Shown here in pieces: positions 52,496 to 60,763 of a DNA stretch of 64,000 bases. Within the stretch, counting starts at the first letter, position 1, and the number at the start of each line of letters is the position of its first letter. The stretch comes from Croceivirga radicis. Its GTDB lineage: Bacteria; Bacteroidota; Bacteroidia; Flavobacteriales; Flavobacteriaceae. The stretch covers positions 248,001-312,000 of the forward strand of contig NZ_MTBC01000002.1 of the NCBI RefSeq assembly GCF_002072105.2, written 5' to 3'. The translations under genes were made by a program, and so were the position numbers. The notes below the pieces were generated by a model. It ran no database searches. It worked only from the letters and a program-made list of their open reading frames with translations, and had not been told where the DNA came from.

Positions 52496-54238
52496 ATGAA
52501 CCACTTTAAATCATTATGGCTAGTATCAATATTGGCCTTAGTCGTAGTCTCGTGTTCAGATGACGATGATAGTACTATGACACCAGAAACTTTAGAAGCT
52601 GGCACACTAGCTGGCGGTCCTTTTAACTTTACGGTAGATGGGGTGCCAGATATGGTAAGCGGAATAACCTTAGACAATTTTACAGGACAAGGAGATGTAC
52701 AGTCTTTTGTGATTACAGACGACGCTAAGAACATTTTGGGCTTACCGCCAACTTTTGAAGCCTTAGAAGGGGTGGATTTTGATGGGGCAGGAGAAGGTGT
52801 ATGCTATATTTACCATATTACCTACCAAACGGGTTTAACAGGTTTGGAAACCGAACAGAATTTAGACGATTTAGATGGCACGTTTGATTTATCCAACTTT
52901 ATTGTTGTAAATCGTAGCGGCCTAAACGCCGGAATGTTATCTGGCGGACCGTACGAATTTGTTGTAGATGGTTTACCAGATATGGTTTCAGAAATTGCAT
53001 TGGATGCAGCAAATGTAACCGGCGATAACCAAACGTATGTAATTACAGATGATGCTAAAAATATCTTGGGTTTACCACCAACCTTAGAAGCAGTGATGGG
53101 GGTAGATTTTGATGGGGCTGGTGTTGGCTCTTGTTACATTTATCATTTAACGTACTCCGCAGAATTAGGCGGATTGGAACAAGGTGGTAACCTAGATAGT
53201 CTTACCGGGCAATTTGCCCTGTCTAACTTTGTTGTAGTAGATAGAGTTGGTCTAAATGCTGGTGCATTAAGTGGAGGCCCTTATAATTTTGTGGTAGATG
53301 GAATGCCAGACATGGTGTCTGCTATTGCTTTGGACGAGACGGACTTAAATGGTGAAAATCAAACCTATGTAATCACAGACGATGCTAAAAATATTCTAGG
53401 ATTGCCACCGACTTTAGAAGCAGTAATGGGTGTAGATTTTGATGGAGCTGGCGTAGGTTCTTGTTACATTTATCATTTAACGTATTCCGCAGAATTAGGC
53501 GGATTGGAGCAAGGTGGTAACCTAGATAATCTTACTGGGCAATTTGCCGTGTCTAACTTTGTAACAGTAAACAGAAACGCATTAAACGCAGGTATCCTTT
53601 CTGGCGGACCTTTTATGTTTTCTGTAGATGGGACTGCCGATATGGTTAGTGGCATTACTTTGGACGAAACTCAGCTAACAGGTAGCAATCAAGGTTATGT
53701 AATTACAGATGCAGACCTTAATATTTTAGGTTTGCCGCCAACATTAGAAGCCGTAGAAGGGGTGGATTTTGATGGCGCAGGCATAGGACTGTGTTTAATA
53801 TGGCACATAACCTATGAAGATGGTATTGTGGGATTGGAAGCTGGAGCAAATGCAGCCGATTTGGATGGTTTTTTTGCGTTATCTAATAGCGTAAGTGTAT
53901 ATAGAAATCCAAATGCTGGAGTTATTTCTGGTGGTCCTTTTACCTTTCAAGTAGATGGTAACCCAGATATGGTAAGCGGTATTAGCTTGGATAGTAGTGC
54001 TGCCACAGGAAGTAACAGTACTTGGGTAATTACAGACGACCAAGGTAATATCTTAGGCTTGCCACCAACATTGGCAGCGGTAGAAAGTGTAGACTTTGAT
54101 GGTGCGGGTACAGGCGTTTGTCTAATCTGGTATATGCGTTATGAAGACGGGCTAACAGGCTTGGAAATGGGTAATAATGTAGACGATTTGGAAGGTTTGT
54201 ACGGACTTTCTAACAGTATAACCGTAACACGAAACTAA
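52496..54238 (+). CDS. Lipoprotein of five tandem 110-residue repeats
   Basis: A 580-residue lipoprotein: signal peptide with lipobox VVSC (Cys20) and an SDDDD tail, the surface-export type signal of Bacteroidota lipoproteins, then five repeats with an exact 110-residue period (31-140, 141-250, 251-360, 361-470, 471-580). Each repeat holds GGP(F/Y)xFxVDGxPDMVS, the segment VITDDxxNILGLPPTLEAV and VDFDGAG. Two Cys-bearing positions occur (GxC(Y/L)I(Y/W)). I recall similar repeats in large flavobacterial surface proteins but know no function. It is divergent from the two-component system, with shared upstream DNA holding TTGTGA repeats. Confidence 0.92.
   Translation: MNHFKSLWLVSILALVVVSCSDDDDSTMTPETLEAGTLAGGPFNFTVDGVPDMVSGITLDNFTGQGDVQSFVITDDAKNILGLPPTFEALEGVDFDGAGEGVCYIYHITYQTGLTGLETEQNLDDLDGTFDLSNFIVVNRSGLNAGMLSGGPYEFVVDGLPDMVSEIALDAANVTGDNQTYVITDDAKNILGLPPTLEAVMGVDFDGAGVGSCYIYHLTYSAELGGLEQGGNLDSLTGQFALSNFVVVDRVGLNAGALSGGPYNFVVDGMPDMVSAIALDETDLNGENQTYVITDDAKNILGLPPTLEAVMGVDFDGAGVGSCYIYHLTYSAELGGLEQGGNLDNLTGQFAVSNFVTVNRNALNAGILSGGPFMFSVDGTADMVSGITLDETQLTGSNQGYVITDADLNILGLPPTLEAVEGVDFDGAGIGLCLIWHITYEDGIVGLEAGANAADLDGFFALSNSVSVYRNPNAGVISGGPFTFQVDGNPDMVSGISLDSSAATGSNSTWVITDDQGNILGLPPTLAAVESVDFDGAGTGVCLIWYMRYEDGLTGLEMGNNVDDLEGLYGLSNSITVTRN
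52586..54235 (+). repeat. Five tandem 330-bp coding repeats
   Basis: Repeat units begin at 52586, 52916, 53246, 53576 and 53906. Units 2 and 3 are nearly identical over about 53129-53231 and 53459-53561, differing at only a few positions, which points to recent duplication or gene conversion. Confidence 0.9.
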
Positions 54239-54285
54239 TTGCTATGGAAAAGAATGGTCTTTTCTAAGTGTTTTGTTTATTTAAA

Positions 54286-54311
54286 AAGCCCAAACCATTC
54301 GGTTTGGGCTT
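54286..54311. terminator. Terminator between the repeat lipoprotein and thyA
   Basis: AAGCCCAAACC (54286-54296) pairs with GGTTTGGGCTT (54301-54311). It is followed by T residues on the minus strand, so it mainly ends thyA, and it can also end the lipoprotein gene. Confidence 0.87.
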
Positions 54312-54317
54312 ATGTAT

Positions 54318-55142
54318 TTATACGGCCACGGCACCTTTAATATGTGGGTGTGGGTCGTAATTTTTTAGGGTAAAATCTTCAAACGTAAAGTCAAATATGT
54401 CTTTAACATCAGGATTTAATTCCATTGTGGGTAGAGGTCTAGGTTCTCTACTTAATTGTAGTTCTACTTGTTCCATGTGATTGTTATAAATATGTGCGTC
54501 TCCAAAGGTGTGGATAAATTCCCCAGCTTCGTAACCACAAACTTGAGCCATCATCATTGTGAACAAGGCATAAGATGCAATATTGAAAGGTACTCCAAGA
54601 AAGATGTCTGCACTACGTTGGTATAATTGGCAACTCAACTTTCCATTGGCTACATAAAATTGAAAAAAGGCATGGCAAGGCGGTAAAGCTGCTTTACCAT
54701 TGGCTACATTTTCTGAAAAAGATACAGAAGTATCTGGCATAACACTGGGATTCCAAGCAGAAACCAACATTCTACGGCTATTGGGGTTGTTCTTTAAGGT
54801 ATCAATTACCTCTTTGATTTGGTCAATCTCTTCACTATTCCAGTTGCGCCATTGGTGCCCATAAACAGGACCAAGGTTGCCATTTTCATCTGCCCATTCA
54901 TTCCAAATACGTACGCCGTTTTCTTGTAAATAGGCAATGTTTGTGTCGCCTTTTAAAAACCAAAGTAGCTCGTGTATAATTGATTTTAAGTGCAATTTTT
55001 TTGTGGTCACCATAGGGAAACCCTCTTGTAAATCAAATCGCATTTGGTAACCAAAAACACTTAAGGTTCCGGTGCCCGTTCTATCTCCTTTTTGATTGCC
55101 CTCTGCAAGGACATGTTTTAATAAATCGTGGTATTGTTTCAT
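54318..55142 (-). CDS. thyA: Thymidylate synthase
   Basis: A 274-residue ThyA that methylates dUMP with methylenetetrahydrofolate, giving dTMP and dihydrofolate. The catalytic Cys156 lies in [12 protein letters not shown], and [10 protein letters not shown] and [14 protein letters not shown] are conserved. A short insertion before the active site ([12 protein letters not shown]) separates it from the E. coli enzyme. folA, which recycles the dihydrofolate, lies 8.4 kb away on the same strand. Confidence 0.97.
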   Translation of the reverse strand: MKQYHDLLKHVLAEGNQKGDRTGTGTLSVFGYQMRFDLQEGFPMVTTKKLHLKSIIHELLWFLKGDTNIAYLQENGVRIWNEWADENGNLGPVYGHQWRNWNSEEIDQIKEVIDTLKNNPNSRRMLVSAWNPSVMPDTSVSFSENVANGKAALPPCHAFFQFYVANGKLSCQLYQRSADIFLGVPFNIASYALFTMMMAQVCGYEAGEFIHTFGDAHIYNNHMEQVELQLSREPRPLPTMELNPDVKDIFDFTFEDFTLKNYDPHPHIKGAVAV

Positions 55143-55550
55143 AAAAAGCGCTCTACTGTCTCATGTATAGATAAGACATTAAACTAAAAATAAAAGTAGC
55201 GGATAATTCAACCTAAATTTATTTTTGTTCTAAAGTATTATACACTTTTTATTAACTAGAAATTTAATTACGAAAGCTAAGGGAGGAGGGTAGAATTAGT
55301 TGTTTTTGGATGATAGGTGAAAAGGGAGTTTTTAAAAATCCTGATGTCATTTTTTAAGATGGATTGACCATTGATTTTTATTCAAACTTCTTGTGTAAAA
55401 ACAGATTTTAAAGACATAGCGTAGCTATTCCTCTCAAAACAACGGTTACAATCTAGAATAGCTACATTATTTCGAGTGAAAAGCCCCCCAAAAATAGAAT
55501 CTAAAGTCTTTCTAATTGGCTGTGGTGTGTAGAAAAACCAAGTACTTATT
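55143..55550. other. Non-coding stretch between nupC-like gene and thyA
   Basis: About 400 bases without a credible reading frame. The only structure seen is a perfect 10-bp inverted repeat, GTAGCTATTC (55421-55430) with GAATAGCTAC (55456-55465), 25-base loop, and a purine-rich stretch near 55279. The part next to thyA should hold its promoter; a TACTTTTA element lies about 48 bases before the thyA start. Confidence 0.6.
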
Positions 55551-57002
55551 TTAACCTAAGATCATACCAGCAATGGTAGCGGAAAGTAAGGAGGCTAAGG
55601 AGCCGCCTAAAACCGCTTTCATACCAAATTCGGATAAGGTTTTTCGTTGTCCCGGTGCTAAAGAACCAATACCTCCAATTTGGATGCCAATAGAAGCAAA
55701 GTTGGCGAATCCGCATAACATATACGTAGCCATTATTACCGATTTGTTATAGGTGAAATGTGCGCTATTGGCCACATTTTTTAGCTCTGCCAATTGAATG
55801 TACCCTATGAATTCGCTAGCTGCCAGTTTTATACCCAACAATTGCCCCATTAACATAACATCTTCATTGTTTACGCCAATTAGCCACATTAAAGGTGCAA
55901 AAACAGTTCCTAGTATAGCTTCTAATGAAAAAGAATCATAAGGAGTGTTTGCAGATATCCAAGTGTTGAAGGTGGTATATTCCCCTACACCCCCTAGTAT
56001 GCCATTAATCATAGCTATAAAAGCGACAAATACCAATAACATTGCACCAACATTTACGGCAAGTTTTAATCCTTCTGTGGTACCATTTGCAATAGCATCT
56101 AAAAAATTGGCTCCAATGCGGTCTTGAGAAACCTGCACATCTGTGTTGATTGTTTCGGTCTGTGGATATAGAATTTTTGAAATTACAATTGCACCGGGAG
56201 CGGCCATTACGGAGGCTGCAAGTAAGTGTTTTGCAAATATGAGGCGTAATTCTGGGTCGTCTCCACCCAAAAATCCAATATACGCGGCCAAAACCGCACC
56301 AGCAACAGTGGCCATACCACCCACCATAACCAATAAAATTTCAGACCTATTCATTTTTTCTAAATAGGCTTTTATAAGTAAGGGAGCCTCGGTTTGTCCT
56401 AGAAAAATATTACCGGCAATAGACAGGCTTTCTGCACCAGAAATACCTAAAGATTTTGTTAGGAGCCATGCTAGCCCTTTTACTACTTTTTGTATTATAC
56501 CAAGATAAAAAAGGACAGAGGTTAGAGCGGAGAAAAATATGATGGTTGGTAATACCTGAAAAGCGAATATGTAGCCAAATGTATCCATATCCACTACAAG
56601 CCCCTCAAATAAAAACTGACTACCTGCTCGTGTAAAATCTAGAATACTTACAAATACGGAACCAATGGTTTCAAAAATTACTTGAACAAATTTAACTTTT
56701 AATACGCCTATGGCAATTAATAGTTGTATGCCAAGACCAATAGCTGTGGTTTTCCAATTTATTGCTCTTCTGTTGGCACTAAATAAGAACGCAATTAGTA
56801 CTAAGGCAGCCATACCCAAAATGCCTCTAAGCAATGTTTTAAGGGTAAAACCTTGATTGGGAACCAAATCTGCCGAGGTGGTGTTAAGACCAACGTTAGG
56901 TAAATTATTAGCCAAGCTGTCTATAACCACGGGTTCCTGTGCTGTTAACGGCAAGACAAACAAGCCTAATAATAACAGACACCAAATCTTGGTTGGTTTC
57001 AT
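55551..57002 (-). CDS. Concentrative nucleoside transporter, NupC/CNT family
   Basis: A 483-residue inner-membrane transporter. The CNT core is clear: FGYIFAFQVLPTIIFFSALT, ISGAESLSIAGNIFLGQTEA, MATVAGAVLAAYIGFLG and CGFANFASIGIQIGGIGSLA. Before the core lies a signal-peptide-like helix ending in TAQ and a soluble stretch of about 30 residues, a feature often seen in Bacteroidota CNT proteins. It imports nucleosides with Na+ or H+. It follows the bifunctional-nuclease gene by 10 bases. Salvage through the deoxynucleoside kinase at 20115 would be a natural partner. Confidence 0.93.
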   Translation of the reverse strand: MKPTKIWCLLLLGLFVLPLTAQEPVVIDSLANNLPNVGLNTTSADLVPNQGFTLKTLLRGILGMAALVLIAFLFSANRRAINWKTTAIGLGIQLLIAIGVLKVKFVQVIFETIGSVFVSILDFTRAGSQFLFEGLVVDMDTFGYIFAFQVLPTIIFFSALTSVLFYLGIIQKVVKGLAWLLTKSLGISGAESLSIAGNIFLGQTEAPLLIKAYLEKMNRSEILLVMVGGMATVAGAVLAAYIGFLGGDDPELRLIFAKHLLAASVMAAPGAIVISKILYPQTETINTDVQVSQDRIGANFLDAIANGTTEGLKLAVNVGAMLLVFVAFIAMINGILGGVGEYTTFNTWISANTPYDSFSLEAILGTVFAPLMWLIGVNNEDVMLMGQLLGIKLAASEFIGYIQLAELKNVANSAHFTYNKSVIMATYMLCGFANFASIGIQIGGIGSLAPGQRKTLSEFGMKAVLGGSLASLLSATIAGMILG

Positions 57003-57012
57003 AAAGTAAAGA

Positions 57013-57642
57013 TTATTTTCTTTTGGATATTTCGTCTCGCAGTTTAGCCGCTTTTTCGTAATCTTCTTTGGCTACGGCCTTATCCAGTTCTTTGTGAAGT
57101 TCTTCTAAAGACATTTCTCTGTAAGCACCAGTTGGGTTCGAATCAATTTCTACGGTTTCGCCTTCTTGAAGAATTTCATCTACTAAAATGCTTTCATCGC
57201 TGTCTTCTTCTTCCTTTTCTTGTGTGGAAAATTTCAAAAAGATTCCTGCTTTATCCAAGATAGTCTTATAGGTAAAAATAGGGGCGTTAAACCTAAGGGC
57301 CAATGCAATGGCGTCACTGGTTCTTGCATCTATAATTTCTTCTTGTCCTTCTTTTTCGCTAATTATGCTTGAATAGAAAACCCCATCTACCAATTTGTGA
57401 ATTATAACTTGCTTTACTTGTATGCTAAAGCGATCACAAAAGTTTTTAAACAAATCATGTGTTAATGGTCTGGGTGGTTTTATTTCCTTTTCCAAGGCAA
57501 TAGCAATAGATTGTGCTTCAAAAGCGCCTATTACAATGGGGAGTTTTCGGTCTCCGTCTACTTCATTTAAAATTAGGGCATAGGCGCCATTTTGGGTTTG
57601 GCTATAAGATATCCCCTTAATCTTTAATCGTACTAAACTCAT
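57013..57642 (-). CDS. Bifunctional nuclease family protein (DUF151 + UVR motif)
   Basis: A 209-residue cytosolic protein. The DUF151 domain fills residues 1-135 (KLPIVIGAFEAQSIAIALE, IIDARTSDAIALALRFNAPI). An acidic linker follows, then a UvrB/UvrC-like helical hairpin at the end (LDKAVAKEDYEKAAKLRDEI). The family name comes from a plant member with DNase and RNase activity; the bacterial role is not settled. It is the first gene of an operon with the nucleoside transporter. Confidence 0.93.
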   Translation of the reverse strand: MSLVRLKIKGISYSQTQNGAYALILNEVDGDRKLPIVIGAFEAQSIAIALEKEIKPPRPLTHDLFKNFCDRFSIQVKQVIIHKLVDGVFYSSIISEKEGQEEIIDARTSDAIALALRFNAPIFTYKTILDKAGIFLKFSTQEKEEEDSDESILVDEILQEGETVEIDSNPTGAYREMSLEELHKELDKAVAKEDYEKAAKLRDEISKRK

Positions 57643-57733
57643 ATAAACTTTTGCCTAAAATAAAAGTGGCTGTTCAAAAATATGGCCTAAACCGAATCTG
57701 AACAGCCGCTTCCAAAAGGCAAATTAACAAAAT

Positions 57734-58702
57734 TTAAGCGTTTTGAGCTTTAAATTCTTTTAATTTTTCTATGAGTTCCGGTACTACTTCAAAAGCATCT
57801 CCTACAATGCCGTAATCGGCAGCTTTAAAGAAGGGTGCCTCTGGGTCGTTGTTAATAACAACTTTGGTTTTTGAGGCGCTTACGCCTGCTAAATGTTGTA
57901 TGGCACCAGAAATACCAATAGCTATATAAAGGTTGCTGGCTACTGGTTTACCGGTTTGTCCTACGTGTTCGCTATGCGGTCTCCAACCTAAATCGGATAC
58001 CGGCTTGGAGCAAGCTGTTGCTGCACCAAGTACTTGGGCAAGCTCTTCTACCATTCCCCAATTTTCTGGACCTTTAAGTCCTCTTCCTCCAGAAACAACT
58101 ACATCTGCGTCTGCAATTGTAGCCTTACCAACAACTTTATCTACTTCTACAGACTTTACGCCTAAATCAGCATCGCTAATAGTTGGAGAAAAAGATTCCA
58201 CAGCGGCAGTTGTTTGGTTCTCTATAACCCCATAGGCATTATTAGATACCCCAACAATCTTAACTTCCGTTGTTATTTCGGTGTGGGCAAAACCTTTATT
58301 GCTAAAGGCGGTACGCTTTACTACAAACGGGCTAGCACTGTCTGGTGCGCTAACCACGTTAGGGGTATAACCTGCACTTAGCTTTCCAGATAACAATCCG
58401 CCTAAAAATTTGGCGTCTGCACTGGAGCTGATGATTACAACTTTTGCCGCTTCTGCTTCCAATGCTTGTTGTATGGCACTAGCATAGGCATTGGCGTTAA
58501 AAGTGCTTAATTGATCGTTGCTAATATTCAATACTTTGCTAACTCCGTAAGTACCCAATTCTGATGCATCTTCTACGTTAAAACATACGGCGGTAACCGT
58601 TGTTCCCATTTTTGAGGCTACATCATAGGCGTAAGAAGCTACTTCAAAAGCATTCTTTTTTAATTTTCCTTTATCTGATTCTGTATATACTAAAACTGAC
58701 AT
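57734..58702 (-). CDS. etfA: Electron transfer flavoprotein alpha subunit
   Basis: A 322-residue ETF alpha subunit. The C-terminal FAD domain shows [34 protein letters not shown] and [15 protein letters not shown]. With the beta subunit it accepts electrons from acyl-CoA dehydrogenases in fatty-acid and amino-acid oxidation and passes them to the quinone pool. It follows etfB by 27 bases. Confidence 0.97.
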   Translation of the reverse strand: MSVLVYTESDKGKLKKNAFEVASYAYDVASKMGTTVTAVCFNVEDASELGTYGVSKVLNISNDQLSTFNANAYASAIQQALEAEAAKVVIISSSADAKFLGGLLSGKLSAGYTPNVVSAPDSASPFVVKRTAFSNKGFAHTEITTEVKIVGVSNNAYGVIENQTTAAVESFSPTISDADLGVKSVEVDKVVGKATIADADVVVSGGRGLKGPENWGMVEELAQVLGAATACSKPVSDLGWRPHSEHVGQTGKPVASNLYIAIGISGAIQHLAGVSASKTKVVINNDPEAPFFKAADYGIVGDAFEVVPELIEKLKEFKAQNA

Positions 58703-58729
58703 GTGTACTTTTTAAATTGATGAAATGGA

Positions 58730-59476
58730 TTAAATTACTTTGGCTTCGTTATGAAGTAAAGAAACCAATTCTGCCACGTTGCCCGCATCTACTAACTTAA
58801 CAGGGCCTTTAGCGGCTGGTTTTTCAAAAGTTTGATCCTTGGTTAGTGGGTTGCTATCAGATGCAGGAACCACGTTTAAGGCTTTTTTACGGGCCATCAT
58901 AATACCACGCATGTTTGGTATTTTTAAATCACTTTCCTCAACCAAACCTTTTTGGCCACCTATAATTAGAGGTAAAGAAGTACTAACTTTTTCTTTTCCG
59001 CCATCTATTTCTCTCACGGCGGTGGCAGTAGAACCTTCAACTTCTAAACTAATACATGTGTTTACAAAGTTCATGCCTAGCATGGCTGCCAAAATACCAG
59101 GCACCATACCACCGTTATAATCAATGGATTCCCGGCCAGCTATAACTAGGTCATACGCACCTTTTTTAATTACCTCTGCCAACTGTGTGGCAACAAAGTA
59201 ACCATCTGTTGGTACGGCATCTATTCTAATGCCTTCATCCGCACCAATGGCCAAAGCCTTCCGCATTGTAGGTTCAACGCTGGCATCACCTACGGTTGCA
59301 ATATGTACGGTGGCACCTTGCTTTTCTTTAAACCACATGGCACGGGTTAAACCAAACTCGTCATTTGGGTTAATCACAAATTGAACCCCATTTGTGTCAA
59401 ACTTGGTATCGCCGTCCGTAAAGTTTATTTTAGATGTAGTATCAGGAACATTACTTATACAAACTAATATTTTCAT
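58730..59476 (-). CDS. etfB: Electron transfer flavoprotein beta subunit
   Basis: A 248-residue ETF beta subunit: MKILVCISNVPDT start, NPNDEFGLTRAM, DLVIAGRESIDYNGG and the recognition-loop-like segment SDLKIPNMRGIMMARKK. It binds AMP and docks to dehydrogenases. It is the first gene of the etfBA operon. A 28-bp palindrome lies 47 bases upstream and overlaps the expected -33 region. Confidence 0.97.
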   Translation of the reverse strand: MKILVCISNVPDTTSKINFTDGDTKFDTNGVQFVINPNDEFGLTRAMWFKEKQGATVHIATVGDASVEPTMRKALAIGADEGIRIDAVPTDGYFVATQLAEVIKKGAYDLVIAGRESIDYNGGMVPGILAAMLGMNFVNTCISLEVEGSTATAVREIDGGKEKVSTSLPLIIGGQKGLVEESDLKIPNMRGIMMARKKALNVVPASDSNPLTKDQTFEKPAAKGPVKLVDAGNVAELVSLLHNEAKVI

Positions 59477-59522
59477 AGTATTAGGTTAATTTATTACGTT
59501 CGTAAAGATAGCTAATTTTCCT

Positions 59523-59550
59523 AAATTTATTATGCATGCATAATAAATTT
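59523..59550. promoter_or_regulatory. 28-bp perfect palindrome upstream of etfBA, copy 2 of the shared operator candidate
   Basis: A perfect 28-bp palindrome centred at 59536/59537, with core ATTATGCATGCATAAT identical to 35707-35722. On the minus strand a -7-like TATCTTTA (59510-59503) lies 12 bases downstream, so a bound protein would cover the -33 region of etfBA. The pdhB gene lies on the other side. Confidence 0.7.
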
Positions 59551-59597
59551 TTATGTTTTTTTACTTTTTTTGACTTAAGGGTTCCTGTTTAATTTGC

Positions 59598-59605
59598 TAT
59601 TTTTG
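59598..59605 (+). promoter_or_regulatory. Putative -7 element for pdhB
   Basis: TATTTTTG is a perfect TAnnTTTG element 32 bases before the pdhB start. The nearest upstream TTG (59570-59572) is 25 bases away, slightly more than usual. Confidence 0.55.
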
Positions 59606-59637
59606 CTTGCATTTTTAATAAACCACTCCATTTATAT

Positions 59638-60618
59638 ATGAAGACACTACAATTTAGGGAAGCTATCGCGGAAGCCATGTCCGAAGAAATGAGACGTGAC
59701 GACACCATTTATTTAATGGGAGAAGAGGTGGCCGAGTACAATGGTGCTTACAAAGCTTCTAAAGGAATGTTGGATGAATTTGGTCCAGAACGTGTTTTGG
59801 ATACGCCAATTTCCGAACTTGGTTTTGCGGGTATCGGTGTTGGTTCAGCAATGAACGGTAACAGACCTATAATTGAGTTTATGACCTTCAACTTCTCTTT
59901 GGTAGGTATAGATCAAATTATTAATAACGCTGCCAAAATTAGACAAATGTCTGGCGGACAGTTTAATTGTCCAATTGTTTTTAGGGGGCCAACAGCTTCG
60001 GCTGGTCAGTTGGCCGCTACGCATTCCCAGGCGTTTGAAAGTTGGTACGCCAACTGTCCGGGGCTAAAGGTAGTGGTGCCTTCTAACCCTGCAGATGCTA
60101 AAGGCTTATTAAAAGCTGCGATAAGAGATGATGATCCCGTAATTTTTATGGAGTCTGAACAGATGTATGGCGATAAAGGAGAGGTGCCAGAAGGTGAATT
60201 TACTATTCCATTAGGAGTTGCCGATATTAAAAGAGAAGGTACAGACGTTACTATTGTTTCTTTTGGTAAAATCATTAAGGAGGCCTACAAAGCTGCAGAT
60301 GAATTAGAGAAAGAGGGTATTTCTTGTGAGATCATAGATCTTAGAACGGTACGCCCAATGGATATAGACGCTATTATAAAATCTGTTAAGAAAACCAATA
60401 GAATGGTAATCTTAGAGGAAGCATGGCCTTTTGGAAATGTGGCAACAGAGATTATTTATCACGTACAAGATAAAGCATTTGATTACTTAGATGCTCCTAT
60501 TGTAAAATTGAACACTGCAGATACACCTGCACCCTATTCCCCAGTTTTGTTGGCAGAATGGTTGCCAAACAAAGACGATGTTATCAAGGCTGTTAATAAA
60601 GTGTTATATAAAGACTAA
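59638..60618 (+). CDS. pdhB: Pyruvate dehydrogenase E1 component, beta subunit
   Basis: A 326-residue transketolase-like beta subunit: REAIAEAMSEEMRRD, the thiamine-diphosphate contact MGEEVAEYNGAYKASKG, FMTFNFSLVGIDQI, PTASAGQLAATHSQ and EEAWPFGNVATEI. It forms E1 with a separate alpha subunit and feeds acetyl-CoA into the cycle. The alpha and E2 genes are not next to it, as is usual in Flavobacteriaceae. A branched-chain 2-oxoacid E1 beta is the alternative; length and sequence favour pyruvate. Confidence 0.93.
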   Translation: MKTLQFREAIAEAMSEEMRRDDTIYLMGEEVAEYNGAYKASKGMLDEFGPERVLDTPISELGFAGIGVGSAMNGNRPIIEFMTFNFSLVGIDQIINNAAKIRQMSGGQFNCPIVFRGPTASAGQLAATHSQAFESWYANCPGLKVVVPSNPADAKGLLKAAIRDDDPVIFMESEQMYGDKGEVPEGEFTIPLGVADIKREGTDVTIVSFGKIIKEAYKAADELEKEGISCEIIDLRTVRPMDIDAIIKSVKKTNRMVILEEAWPFGNVATEIIYHVQDKAFDYLDAPIVKLNTADTPAPYSPVLLAEWLPNKDDVIKAVNKVLYKD

Positions 60619-60640
60619 AACCGTTTAAGTACGGTATATT

Positions 60641-60678
60641 AGCCCCTTCAATTTAGATTGATGGGGCTTTTCTTTTTT
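60641..60678 (+). terminator. Intrinsic terminator after pdhB
   Basis: AGCCCC (60641-60646) pairs with GGGGCT (60663-60668), extended by TCAAT/ATTGA, followed by TTTCTTTTTT. Confidence 0.88.
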
Positions 60679-60763
60679 AAGGAATGGTTTTTGAACCTTG
60701 CGATTAAAAACTAGTAAACCAATTGTGGATTTGGGATTTGCAATTCCAAAAAATGTATACTAC

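Noticed and set aside
52586-54235. CRISPR-like or satellite array
   Set aside because: The 330-bp units are in frame, coding and without unique spacers, so they are protein repeats.
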